64,000 nucleotides of DNA from Cavenderia fasciculata (lineage: Eukaryota; Evosea; Eumycetozoa; Acytosteliales; Cavenderiaceae). Positions 23,618 through 36,200 of the stretch are shown here, one piece after another. A program made the translations under genes and the position numbers. The notes under the pieces were generated by a model. The model searched no databases, was not told the origin of the DNA, and saw only the letters and a list, made by a program, of their open reading frames with translations. Within the stretch, counting starts at the first letter, position 1; each line of letters begins with the position of its first letter. The DNA is taken from NCBI RefSeq assembly GCF_000203815.1, contig NW_004457703.1:1-64000 (forward strand). The letters run 5' to 3'.

Positions 23618-25460
23618 ATGAGTGATATTGCAGGAAGTGATCACACTCATGACATTGATTTCCATCTTCCAGAGGAGAAAAAGACAGAGAAGAGGTTAAT
23701 CAGTGATGTAGATGACGAAGAACAACAAGATGAAGGTGCAGATGATGAGAGATCAAACAATGATGTAGATGATCAATCACAAGCTACAAGTTATCCATCA
23801 TCTGATTTATTGTCACCAATAGAGTTTAATAGTTCTACACAACCAGCCATACAACATTTACATCTTCAATCGCCACAGATGATTTCTAGCAGCAGCACTA
23901 CCACCACCACCACCACCACTCAACAGAATTCATCGGTCTCCTCTTCCAATACCAACAACACCACTAGTAGTATACCTCAACCATCACCAAAATTCTTTTC
24001 AACATCTTCCTCTGGAATTGGTGGGCTTCATTCTCCAAAGTCATTTTCATCTTTTCCTCCACCACTTCATTCATCGCCATCTTCCTTGTCGACCGGAACA
24101 GGCGCCGTTGTGATGACAGCATCACAACTACAACAACAACAACAAGAGATTGAGAGTGACAGTGAGTATTTTAGTGGTAGAAGAGTGATTGCCGAGAGTG
24201 GAAGTGATATCAGTGGCAATGAAGCAGATATCAGTAGTCAACGTATCCGAAAGAAAAAGAGAACCATGAGAAAGGAGGGCAAGATTTACGAACTGCTCGA
24301 ACAACGTTTGGGTAGAGAAGTACTCCGAAATATTCAAATAGGTGCAGAGACTCTCAAATCATCGGCTCAACCACCATTTGACTGGCCATTCGAGTTGGTA
24401 TTGGTTAGACATGGACAGAGTGAAGGTAACGAGGCACAATCAAGATCAAAACGTGGTGACCTTTCTGCATACACTCCCGAGTTTAAAAAGAAACATTCTT
24501 CAACCTATAGATTAACTGACAAGGGAATCCTTCAAGCAAAAATTGCTGGTCGTTGGGTGAGAGAGAATGTTGCAGAGGTTTTTGATCGATACTATACATC
24601 AGAGTATGTTCGTGCTATGGAAACTGCAAGTTTGTTGGGTCTTCAAGAGGCACAATGGCTAACGGAAATTCAACTACGTGAACGTGACAAGGGTAAAATG
24701 GATAACATATCTTGGACTGAAAAGAATGAAAAGTTTGGTATTGAAATGGAGTTAAGAAAAAGGGATAGGTAAATATATTAAAAGAATAGTTTAAAAATGA
24801 CAACTATTTATATATTCACATTTATTTATTTTATTTCTTTTTTTAGTTTTTTCTGGGCACCACCAGGAGGAGAAAGTATAGCTAGCATTTGTTCAAGGGT
24901 GGAACACACTTTTACAACACTACGTAGAGAATGTGCAAACAAAAGAGTTGTAATCGTTTGTCATGGAGAAAGTATGTAAAAAGAAGAAGAACAAGAAGAG
25001 ATGTCCTTTCATTCCTATTAATCTATTGTTGTTGTTGTTGGTGTTGTTTTATTTTTAAAATACTAGTTATGTGGGCATTTAGAGTTAGACTGGAAAGATT
25101 GAGTCAAATTAGATTCCATCAGTTACAATCTTCAAAAGATCCAAGAGATCAAATACATAATACAAGCATTTTATGGTACACTAGAGTTCATCCAAAGTAT
25201 GTACTTTTTTTTTTAAATTATATATAATTTTGTAAAATGAACATTTAATGTCTGATACAAACAATTTTTGATTATTTTTGATGAAACACAGGACAGGAGA
25301 AATATTCCCATACTTTAAATTCCTAAGAAGCGTTTGTCCTTGGAAACCAGAATACAGTGCACCTGGTTGGCTCGAATTCGATAGACCTATTTATACAAAC
25401 GAAGAATTAATGGAAAGCGTAAGAACAGTTCCAAGATTTGTCAATAATTTAGATCAATGA
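23618..25460 (+). CDS. histidine phosphatase / phosphoglycerate mutase family protein
   Basis: Exons 23618-24768, 24847-24971, 25067-25196 and 25292-25460 give about 524 residues ending in TGA. The first ~250 residues are acidic then Ser/Thr/Gln-rich and probably disordered. The catalytic domain begins FELVLVRHGQSEGNEAQS (the RHG motif; phospho-accepting His). It continues with YRLTDKGILQAKIAGRWV, YYTSEYVRAMETASLLG, APPGGESIASICSRV and the second histidine motif VIVCHGEIMWAFRVRLE, which is formed across an intron. The sequence resembles the broad-specificity phosphatase branch (yeast DET1 and plant homologues) more than glycolytic mutase. The substrate is not predictable. Convergent with the gene ending at 25792. 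Confidence 0.88.
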
Positions 25461-25791
25461 TCCTACTCGCATTGATCTTTTTTTTTTTTTTTTTTATCAA
25501 CCATGTATAATCAATGAATGAGCATACCTATTGTAAATCTATCATCATCATCCAAAAATATTTGCATTATACATTTTTCAACAACAACAACAACAACAAT
25601 AAAAATAAAATATATATATATTTACACAAAGGGACCTTTATTTTTACAATTACAATAACGGTATGTACTATTATTATTATTGTTGATTAATTAATTATTA
25701 TTACAAGGGGGTGATATTTTATCCATTGTTGTAATGAGACTCTATAATATTGTTATTAATTATTATTATTATTATTAATTATTATTATCAT
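25461..25791. other. intergenic spacer between convergent genes
   Basis: 330 bp of AT-rich 3' flanking sequence with a T-run (about 25479-25495) and TAA/ATT repeats. It probably holds the two converging 3' UTRs; nothing else is visible. Confidence 0.6.
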
Positions 25792-26868
25792 CTAATCAGA
25801 AGAACCAATACTTTTATCACTTGTACTACTAAAACTAGGAGCATTATTATTTTGATTATATGATGATGAGTTTGATAAGGCAACAGCAGATGAAGAGGAA
25901 GAGGAAGAGGAAAGGGTCGCAGTGGTTTGAGTAGCAACAGGGGTGGTTGTAGATGATGATGAAGAAGATGAGGATGATAGTTTTGATTGTTGAGACATAT
26001 CACGAGGATCTTTAGAGGTTGTACAAAGATTTATAAACTCTAATTGTTCGCGAATAATTTGTGATGCCATCTTGTCAATCTCTTTGGAAAGGAAGCCAAA
26101 TATTTGATGTTTTAGTCTCGAGTCAATCTTTAGAATGGCATCGTATACATATTTACTAGAGCATGTCTCCTTGTCAAACTTTTTATAGATTTGCTCTAGT
26201 ATCTCCAATAGACTAAAGACAACGTGAAAGTAATCTAGATCCTTGGCAATTGATATGTTGAACACTTTGAGGAATTCATAAATGACAGCGTTACCTGTCT
26301 TTACAATCTTACTCTTGATGTGTTCATTCTCACTGACCACTGTATGTGATTGTTGTTTCTTTGCCAACAATACTTTAACTCCTTGCATTGCACTTCCAAG
26401 TTCAAACTGATAGTCATATTCTTCCATGAGTTGTACCAATGCTCTAACAAATGCTGGTCCTTTATCTGTTGATAGTAGTGGTGCTAAACTTAAACCTAAA
26501 CTAAACCATCCTATCAATCTAATAGTAGTTGAAAAGGAGGAGGAGGGGGGGTGGAGAAGAGGACAAGAGAAGATTGGGTTGGTTGGGCAATGTTAATAAT
26601 TGAGAGAGAGAGAGAGAGAAAGGCCGGCGATAATTATGATCATAGTTTCTACCTACCTCTTTTGTATATCTATACTCTTTTCAAAATCAATCTTTTGAAT
26701 GTTTGCTACATTCATCCAATGTAGAGGTGATTTAGAGTTTTGTTGATAGTAGGCCGACTCATGAATTCTTCTTATGTAATCGATTGCATTGGTTCTCTTT
26801 TCAACTATATAAACTATTGACTTTTTTCTTTCAAGAGTCTCCTCCATCTTTGTAACTATTGCATCCAT
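25792..26868 (-). CDS. unrecognised helical protein, conserved-looking
   Basis: Exons 26868-26657 and 26518-25792 (GTAGGT donor, phase 2 join) encode about 312 residues ending in TAG. I do not recognise the family. The first ~235 residues are non-repetitive and predicted helical, with stretches such as KRTNAIDYIRRIHESAYY, LIGWFSLGLSLAPLL, VRALVQLMEEYDYQFELG and YFHVVFSLLEILEQIYKKF. This pattern is that of a folded alpha-helical domain. The last ~75 residues are Ser/Thr-rich and probably disordered. No signal peptide or clear membrane span; LIGWFSLGLSLAPLLS is hydrophobic but short. The short start region MDAIVTKMEETLERKKS favours 26868 as the start. Confidence 0.8.
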
Positions 26869-27015
26869 TATTATTATTGTTATTATTATTAATTCTAATT
26901 ATTTGTTGTTATTATAAAAATTTAAATGTCTGCACCAACAAACTTGATCAAGAAGAAACACCTTTTTTTCAAAAATTTTCAATAGAGATATATATATATA
27001 TATTTATATACGATA

Positions 27016-28452
27016 ATGTCTATAGTTGATATTAACGCCTCGCCTACAGCAAAAAAAACAACATCTTCTACCGCTAGATATCTTTTATTATATCTAATCT
27101 TCTTTATCTCTCAACTATTATTATTATTGGTTCAACCAGCAGCAACCAGCTCCTCTCCATCCTCTTCTACTACTTTTGAAACGATTCTTCTTGAACCAGT
27201 ACAATTGATATATCCCGACAAAGATCATGAGAGATTATTAATCAATTATACTAGTCTATCTTTGTTGAATTCACTTCAAAATGATCAATCCATCTTGGGG
27301 GTTGTAGGCAACTTTCACTCTGGTAAATCGTTTCTACTGAGTCAATTGGTAAACAGTACCAATAGGTTTACAGTAGGACATACAGTTTATCCACAGACTA
27401 TGGGTATATGGTTATGGGCTGCTCCTATTCAGATTAATCACAAAACTCATAACCTTGTTTTGTTGGATACTGAGGGATTCTACTCAAACAATGTTAGTGA
27501 GAGTTATGATGCAAAGATATTTGCAATAACTACTCTACTATCTTCTCATCTTATCTATAATTCTGTTAAAATAATTGATCAATCTGCATTAGAGTATTTA
27601 GAGTATGTATGATGTAGAATCATTATCGCGATTTGTACTTTTTTTGTTCCTCTCTAATCATTCCGATCATATGATTTATAGGTTACTATCAAGAAGAACT
27701 CAATTATTTGCTTTAAAATCTCAACTTAAAAATGATTCTCCATTGACAAGAATATTAGGTTTTCCCTCTTTAACTGTAAGTTTAAATATTAAATATTCTT
27801 TTCTTTTTTTTTCTTCTCCTCTCTAATCCAATTGATTGATTGATTGATCCGTCATTATTAGTGGGTAGTACAAGATTTCTTTCAAGATATTGGTGATATA
27901 ACAGCAACCGAATGGTTGTATCAATTACTTGGAGCACATTCTAGGGACCAACCAGATGCAAATCTATCACTTTCAAAGATATTTCCTTCAATCAATTGTC
28001 ATACACTATTTTTGCCATCAGGTGATAGAAGTATACTTAGACATTTAGACAAAGCTTCACACCAAGATCTCAATCCAATTTACAAGACAGAGATGGAACA
28101 ATTAAAACAAGATATATTTTCTTCACTCAAGCCAACACTTACTGGACCAGCAATAAGTAGTCTCATTAAACTACTCGTCGATATAGCAAACAGTCATAGT
28201 TTTCCAGCAGTTCCTTCGGTTTGGATTGGTTTCATCAAACAACAACAACAACTAGCACTAGATGACACAATAACCACATTTAAATCTAAAATGGCAATTG
28301 TCCAAGATTCAAATCATTCTCCTTTAAATGACCAACAATATGGTATTTTAGAACAATCTACTTATGACTATAGTCTAAATCTTTATAAACAATTGTTATT
28401 TGGTCTTCCAGAGGCATTTTCACCAGGTTTGATAAAATTACATGTATGGAAG

Positions 28453-28486
<34 letters not shown>

Positions 28487-29956
28487 ATTTCTTTTTTTTT
28501 TTTAATGAATATAGAACCAATTAAAAGAATTAAAGAATCATTATCACAAGATTAATAATGATAGAATTTCTAGTTATTGTCAAGAAACACATAGAGATTT
28601 ATATGAACTATTCCAAGACCACTTAAATTCCATTCGTACGCCAGTTGGAAGCCAAATTTTAATACAAACTATTGACAACTATCAATCAAAGTCTTTAAAT
28701 GACTATGTTTCAAAAACAATCGATTATTCACAATCCAAATCTCAATCATTGTCATTGACAAATTTAAAGGTATGCCGAAATGTAATCTTGTAATATGATT
28801 ATGATACTAAATTGCAATACCTTTTTTTTTTAGAATGATTTGGAGAGGGCATCATCTCTTAAACAACTTCAAAACAAAAATGAAATAGAATCACTTCTCA
28901 CAAGTTCTGTAATTAGTTCTGTCGATAGATATAAAGTTATCATGAAAAGGTAATATATATATTGCAAGTCAATGCGAAAAAATACATTACATCAGTAATT
29001 ATTAACCTAAAGGTCTTTTTTTTTCTTAGTTTTAGCAATTACCCTTGCTCTTTTTTGGAGCTGGATAGTTTTCACTTGAAATCAAAGGATACGGCATTTG
29101 AGAATTTTAAATCTTCAACCTTTTTAGTAAGTCTTTCGTCTCTATCATCATTGAGATACGATCGATCGTTATTAATCAACAATTAATTATTTTCTAAAAT
29201 AGGCAAAAGATGAAAGTTATTATGAAGCGTTTATAGCAAATTTAGAGAAATCGATTCACCAAAACCTCGAATATTTTAAACAATTTAATGAAGAAAAAAT
29301 AGCAGAGAGGGTAAGATCAGAGTCATCAAGAATATTATTGGATTTCAAGAGACAAACAAGTCAAATTCTTCTTCCAGTTGAAGATGAATATCTAGAAGAG
29401 AGAACAAAGGATCTAAAATTAAAGTCTTTGAATTTGTTCAAGTCTTCATTGGATTTGTTCAAATCATCACCTTCTTTTAAAGAGGAATTACAATTTTTAT
29501 CAGTATGTAAATGAGAATAGCTATGAATGACCTTTGAAAATCGCCATATATATATATATATATATTTATATATATTTATAATAATCAATAATATTATATT
29601 TACTTTTATATTTATAGGATATTATTGACAAACAAATAGAATCAAAGATCAATGAAAATATTGAACAAATGAAATTAATAGTGATGGACTATTTAAATTC
29701 AGTAAAGAGAGTTATGAAATCAAGATTGTCATCATATTGGTTCAAATATTCATTCATCCAAGAGTGCAGAGAAGAGGCAGAAAGAAAAATCAAAACAAAG
29801 ATTGAATCCAAGAGACTTCGTGAAAAGATTATTGATAATTTCTTAAACAATGACCTAAAACCAGAAATTGACAGTCTATTCCAATTTTCATCGCTTGTAT
29901 TTACTTTTATCATCGTATTGCTATTATCTTTTGTTTTCATTCAATCAAAAAGATAA
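27016..29956 (+). CDS. GBP-like large GTPase with membrane segments at both ends
   Basis: Eight exons: 27016-27602, 27682-27775, 27862-28443, 28515-28769, 28834-28949, 29030-29126, 29203-29502 and 29618-29956; all joins keep frame (about 789 residues). The G domain resembles guanylate-binding proteins. The P-loop is GNFHSGKSFLLSQLVN (about residue 98), switch I surrounds TVYPQTMGIWLW, and the G3 motif is LVLLDTEGFYS. At the G4 position, GBPs have (T/V)xRD; here it reads VVQDFFQDIG, so Arg is Gln. The C-terminal half is a long helical region like the GBP middle and effector domains. A hydrophobic segment near residues 22-40 suggests a signal peptide or anchor. The last 25 residues form a clear membrane span (FTFIIVLLLSFVFIQ) followed by SKR. 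The topology is therefore unusual: lumenal or membrane-embedded GTPase, location inferred as endomembrane. Confidence 0.85.
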
Positions 29957-30075
29957 TAAAAAATAAAAATTCCCAGAAAAAAAAAAGTTTTCCCCCATAC
30001 TGAGAAAAAAAAAAATCCCCTCCCAATGTAGTCTTTTTTGTAAATATTATTTAATTATAGTTATACATACTTATA

Positions 30076-30991
30076 ATGCCACCAAAAAGAAAAGCTTTGG
30101 TTCTTCAAGAAGATAGTGTTGCCTCAACAGCTATCATATCATCAACTGTTCCACCACCACCTAGTACACCAGCTACAACAACATCAACAACATCAACAAC
30201 TTGTACTTCTACTTTAACTACTCCAACCACCACCACCACTACCACTACCACCACTACAACTACTGGAGTATCAACAATAGATGATACACAAGTATTATGG
30301 TATTCAAAGAAAACAGAAACAGAATGGGATCTCTACGATAATGGTAAATGTGAAGCTATTGAACAACTTTTTCAACTTAACCCCAAATCATCTGACTTTA
30401 TAAAGATCGACGATCAACTCTATATCAAGTTTGGAGATAATCAAGCTCACACTGGTGATCAATCAAAGATTCATATCGTAAAGAGAACAGAGAACATTGC
30501 TGTATGGTCTTGGGAAAAGAGTAGAGGTCAATATGACGCCTTTGATGTTGATCTTTGCAAAAAGATAGAAGCTGCACATAAAAAGAATCTATCAAAGATA
30601 TCTTTGGATACTGAAAGATTCATCAGTTTCACTACCATGGAACAAATCAGATTCGACGATGACACCAAGAAGCGTCGAGTGTCTAGATCTTTGGTTGATG
30701 TCACTGTTCTAATCTCTCCATCGTGGTACTATGAAAACTCGGCTGCTGGTACTTGGGAGTTGTTCAAGGAAAGCAGTGAAATAGAATCAAAGTTTAACTA
30801 TTTTATCAAAAATGGTAGAGCTACCGTTGTATCTACTGCCTCGGGTGAAAAGATAAAGTTTACAACAATGACCAAGGAAGGTGGCACAAGTGTAAAGATT
30901 AAAAGAGATAATGGGCCCGTTAGCGCACTCAAAAAATCATACTCTCAAATGTCAGAGGATGAAAAGAAATTATTAATCGCTACTTTGCTTC

Positions 30992-31026
<35 letters not shown>

Positions 31027-32499
31027 ACCAACAACGATGACAAAACCCAACAAACTATTAAAAAGCAAAAGAAAAATGATGATGCTATATATCTTCCAGG
31101 AGAAGAGGATATTTTAAACGGAGACGTGGCCATGAAATATATACTAAAGCCCACAAGACACTTTGACCAAACGGCAGCAGACCTTCATCTTCGTATCGGT
31201 GAGAGCCAATTCTACAGATTGATCGAATCAGGTTCCTCAGCCTCCTATAAAGTCACAAAGGTGGAATATATCGTAAACCCAACACTTGTGAGGAAATTTA
31301 ACAAGAAAAGGGAAGAATTTGAGGCCGCAGGGTATCCTCAGTGCTCACCTGTGTTTGGATTCCATGGCACTTCAGAGAAGAATTTGATCCCCATCTGCAA
31401 AAACAATTTTAGTGTACCTGGAACAAACGGAGTAGGCCATGGTATGAAAATTATATACATATATCATCTCTTCTGTAATCGTCATTCAGTTACTAACTAT
31501 AAGTCCTTTTTCTAATTTTTATCTTAGCAACTGATAGGTAAACTATTGTTTTTTAAAATTCACCAACATCTATATCATCCAGCTGTTACTAACCTTTGGT
31601 CCCTTTTTAATTATTATCTTTTTATTATCTTTAAAGTGGATGGTTTGGTAAGGGCATCTATTTCTCAGAGTATCCAGAATACAGTATAGGTTATATTTCA
31701 GATTGCACAAAATTATTATTGTGCAAAGTTATTTTGGGCAAGTCATACAGATGTCCAGGCTTGATTACTGGACAGCCCTGTGCAACTGGTTATACTTCAC
31801 ATTTATCTCCCGATGAAAAAGAATTGGTGATCTTTCACCCTGATCAAATATTGCCACTTTATATTGTTCATTATACTGACGGAACAGGAGGAGGAAATAA
31901 TGATGATGATGATTTTCACAGTCTGGGAAGCTCAGCTATTGGACAATTGTCAAGCAATTGTTTGGTTGGAGTAAAGATTTGTCTCTCGGGTACTCTTTCC
32001 TGTAATCATGCAACCATACACTCAATGATCACCAAACATGGAGGCTCATACAGCAACTCGGTTGTTGCAGGTGTTACTCATGTTGTCACAACATCCAATG
32101 ACTATCAAAACAAGAGTGGAAAGGTAATTACTGCTGAAGGAAGCAATATACCTGTCGTTAGCGAAAAGTGGTTGTATGAATCTGTCATTTCTCTCAAGAC
32201 CATGAATGTTGCAGATTATCAATTCAGTTTGTTTAAACAAGTCACACAAAAGGTCGAAATTAAAGCGATCCCTCTAACGGATGATGGAAATCAGGCCTCC
32301 TCCTCCTCATCTTCCTCCTCTACAAGTGGCGCCTCAACTACTCCATCCAAACCACCATGCAAGTATGCTGACAAGTGCTTCCGTAAGAATAGCCAACATT
32401 TCCAAGGTATGGACCAAATATTCAAATATTATTTAATATTTAAACTTATTGACCTTTTTGTTATATATAGAGTTTTCACACCCTTTTTTGATCGATTAA
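30076..32499 (+). CDS. PARP with three WWE domains, BRCT and PBZ zinc finger
   Basis: Exons 30076-31441, 31528-31537 (10 nt), 31637-32406 and 32471-32499 give about 724 residues. Three WWE-like modules occur (VLWYSKKTETEWDLYD; IAVWSWEKSRGQYDAFD; SWYYENSAAGTWELF), which in other proteins bind ADP-ribose units. After a Gln run comes a PARP catalytic domain: VFGFHGTSEKNL, then GHATDSGWFGKGIYFSEYPE restored by the micro-exon. KELVIFHPDQILPLYIVHY follows, with Glu aligned to the catalytic Glu of PARP1. The H-Y-E triad thus appears present, implying polymerising activity. A BRCT domain follows (CLVGVKICLSGTLSCNH..VTHVVTTSNDYQNKSGK..VVSEKWLYESV). The C-terminus is a PBZ finger (CKYADKCFRKNSQHFQEFSH; C-x5-C-x6-H-x5-H), half of it in the last exon. 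A nuclear DNA-damage role is inferred. Confidence 0.92.
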
Positions 32500-32837
32500 T
32501 GTCTTGTAAAGTTTTTCTTCTTCTTTCCTGTTTTCTGTAACAATAAACCAAAATATTTTCAAGCCTTATATATATATAATCCAATTTATTATTAATATTA
32601 TTATTAAATTTGCCAAAACCAACATTAGCTGCCATCATCTAGATATATAAAAAGAAAGAAAGAAAGGTATAAGTATCAACCAAAGACAAAGGGGCATGTG
32701 CTATAGAGATTTCTTTCTTACCGAAACAAAAAATGTTTAAACCTGTTAAAAACTTTCCTATACCATTGCTATTTAAAATCAATCTAAAAGGTAAAATGTC
32801 GATCATAAGTAATGGGTTATTTCTACTCTCTCATGTT
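32500..32837. other. intergenic spacer 3' of the PARP gene
   Basis: 338 bp, AT-rich, with poly-T and ATT stretches and no convincing coding sequence. It presumably carries the PARP 3' UTR and that of the small minus-strand gene. Confidence 0.5.
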
Positions 32838-33089
32838 TTAATCATACCCTCTCGATGCACCACTACTACTACTGATTGAACTTGTATTGGTACTGCTGCT
32901 GCTGCTCAATAGTGGTGACGATGATGATGATGATAATAATGGTGATGTTGTTGTCGATGATGATGATGATATAGAGCAGCCGCTCTTGATGGTGCTAAAG
33001 CTTATCGATTTTGATGATGATGATGCTATCTTTGAAGATACTGACAATACAGCAGTTGTAGTTAATCTTGTTGTTGCATATTTGAACAT
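32838..33089 (-). CDS. small Ser-rich protein, possible mitochondrial presequence
   Basis: An 83-residue single-exon frame beginning MFKYATTRLTTTAVLSVSSK and ending GASRGYD-TAA. The first ~35 residues lack acidic residues and have Lys/Arg spaced among hydrophobic and hydroxylated residues, as in mitochondrial presequences. The rest is mainly Ser/Thr with two near-repeats around PLLSSSSS. It starts 186 bp from the divergent SNF2 gene, so the two could share a promoter. I do not recognise the family. The Ser tract could equally be the antisense reading of a GAT/GAC repeat, so reality of the gene is uncertain. Confidence 0.4.
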   Translation of the reverse strand: MFKYATTRLTTTAVLSVSSKIASSSSKSISFSTIKSGCSISSSSSTTTSPLLSSSSSSPLLSSSSSTNTSSISSSSGASRGYD

Positions 33090-33275
33090 GTTTCTCTATA
33101 ATAGATTGGTTGATCTATTATTGTGCGTATTTTGAATAATGATTCGTTATCGTCCATCCCCTTTGATTTATGCCATAAAAATTTTTATTAGAAAATCGTG
33201 TTTTAATAGTTAGAGACATTTATTTAAAGTACTCTTATCTTTAACAACAACAACAACAACAAATACTAATAACAG

Positions 33276-36200
33276 ATGGTTAAAAAATTATCTATAAAGA
33301 CAAAGCTCAAAGCAATGCCAACTACGATAGTTGATGATGAAAAAATATTCACCCCTCCTTCTACTGCTTCTACTCACACCAAAGTTGATGATATCATCTC
33401 ACCTTCCTCTCTTCCACTAAATCCCATCAAAGCAGAGTTTATACCTTTTACAAGAAGAAGAAAGAGTACCACTCTTAAAGATTCTAATTCATCACAAACA
33501 ACTACAACAACAACAACAAATACAACACCAATTAAAATGGAAATAGATTGTGATGCTACTGCAGCTACCTCTACTTCTATTAGTACAACAACACCAATAG
33601 ATATTAATAACGAAATAATACCCATACCAATCGACCAATCTACAATAGATAAAGAACCTTCTGTAACCGAAAACATCATTCTAGTCGATGACAACCAAGA
33701 AAGCTCAACTGTATTCCCTCCTCCTCCTCCTTCTTCTTCTTCCCCTCCTCTTATAAAAAAAGAATTAAAATTAAAGTTAAAAGGCTCTTTCAAGACATCT
33801 CCGATCATTGTCTCAACAACGCCTCCAACCACCACCACCTCCACTACAACGACCACCACTACTACAACTATCGACCTGGATCAAAACTCGTCGTCGTCGT
33901 TGTTGTTGGGAAATGGAATTAAAAAGGAATCATTTTCTATTGATATTGACTCGAGTGACGATGAAGATGACTATGAGATATCTGACGACGATAGTAAATA
34001 TCAATCTATTAGCCAACTCAAGAAAACTTCGAGTGATCTAAACAAATTACTATCATCGCCCGAATCAAATATCAACAACAAAAGACAACACCAAGAAGAA
34101 GAAGAAGTAGAGGAAGAAGAAGACCTCCAACCCCTGCATCGATTAAGGAAAATGAAAACAGAAAAACTAGAAGAAAGTAATGACTTTAATACGTCATCGA
34201 CGAGTCAAGACATTGAACACCTAAAGAGTCAAGAAACAGTTAACCAATTGGATACATATTACGATGAAAACAACACAAACAATGACCAAGAGGACGCAAA
34301 AACTAGAATCGCAAGAAGACTTCAATCTTCTAGCTCATCATTAAATCATTCCACTTCTCCGACCAAATCAAATAATGGCTTCAATTTTAGAGCATCAATT
34401 GATCTAACCTCTAGTCAACCAGATTTTAATAATAATAATAACAAAGATAATAATAATATAGATAATAATAATACCACGAATAGAGCTAATCGTTATAATA
34501 ATAATAATAATAATCAAATGAGTAAAGAAAAAATGGAAGAAATGGTTAGAAATAGACTTGGTAAAGAAGACAGTGATATGATGCCTTATTGGAAAATGGA
34601 AAACCTATTGGATCAATATCAACATGATGGTGATATTGAGGGAGCGGTAAAAGCATGTAAAGACTTTATTGCCAAAAAGATTGCAACAAATGGGTCAACA
34701 TCAAATATTAGAACCTCAAATTCACCAATACTATCGTCCAGTGTTGGTGGAGTACAAACTGACTATGCAACTAGCCAAGACAGATTGAATCTCATGCAAG
34801 ATTTATATTCGACAAACAAAACAAAAAAAGAGAGACCAACCGAGCTACCAGATGAAATCGACAAGAGAGACGAGAACCATTGGTGGACTAGAATCGACTA
34901 CAACTCTATTGGTACTGGCAACGTTATGCATTTAAATGACGAGGGCTTGGCCGATGGTCATCGACAAGGACATGAACGTCTTTGGATAAAGCATCTAACA
35001 ACATCACAAGGAGGTACCATATCTGCTACGGGCGACGAGAAGGCTCATTTGACAGATAAACTACAAGTTTATTTTACAAGAACTCGTATTGGAGATGAAA
35101 CTGGTAAACCTGCAGACACTTTAATTGCACGATCACGTGTCACTAAAAGTATAGTGGGAACGCTCAAAATATCTCCAAATCTTCACCAAGCTGTCATTCC
35201 TCTTCTTCGAAATCGATTTATTAGAATGTTGGGAGTAGTAAAGACAGTTGTCCATCAACCTACCGAATCAAATGCTACAGTTGACGTTCAGTTCTACCTA
35301 AGTCACTATGCCGAAATTGTTCAACCATTGGACAAAATCCAGCCCTCGGGCCAAGAAGAAAATCTCTACACAACTACACAAAGAATCAATGTATTGGAAA
35401 AGTTTCTCAATGTCGTCAAAGGATCTGGCGATGATCTTCCCTCACGAGAACTCATTCGTGCCGATCAAGAAGAAAGTCTTTCTGATACTGATTTTAATAA
35501 TACAAATCTCTCCCAAGAAGCACCTGATAAAAGATTCGATGGAATACTCCAAGAACATCAAAGCAAGGGTTTATGGTGGATGCTTAATCGTGAAAGAAAT
35601 CCATCAGTTAGTTATAACGACTTGGTTAGATTATATTGGAAAATATATAAATGTGACGATAATACTATAATTTATTATAATAACTATTGTGACAAGTAAT
35701 AGAAATCATAGAAAATCAAAAACCAGTCAATAGTTATATTATTTTTCTCACACCATTTTTTTTTTCCTCTTCTTCTTAGGGTCAGTAGATTTGCTCCAAA
35801 GACTGAAAACAAAGTTACAGGTGGACTATTATGTGATGATATGGGTTTAGGAAAGACTGTAATGGTAAGTAACTTTATAATTAAAATTTTTATATTTATA
35901 TTAATAATTTAACTTTTAAAATTATTTTTAGAGTTTAAATTTGATTTTATCAAATCACCCAGTACTTAATAGAAACAGTCAACATCGAGAAATATTAGCA
36001 GAGTATAAAAAAACATCGCCACTGGCAACAAATAGTATGCCAAAGACAACGTTGATCATTTGTCCTGCAGCGTTGGTCTTTCAATGGGAGGCAGAGTTGA
36101 AAAGATTCATAAAACCTCCTTTTGAGATATATGGTTATCATGGAAACAAGAGAAACAGAAACACACTTCCATTTTCCTACTATGATGTTGTTATCACAAC

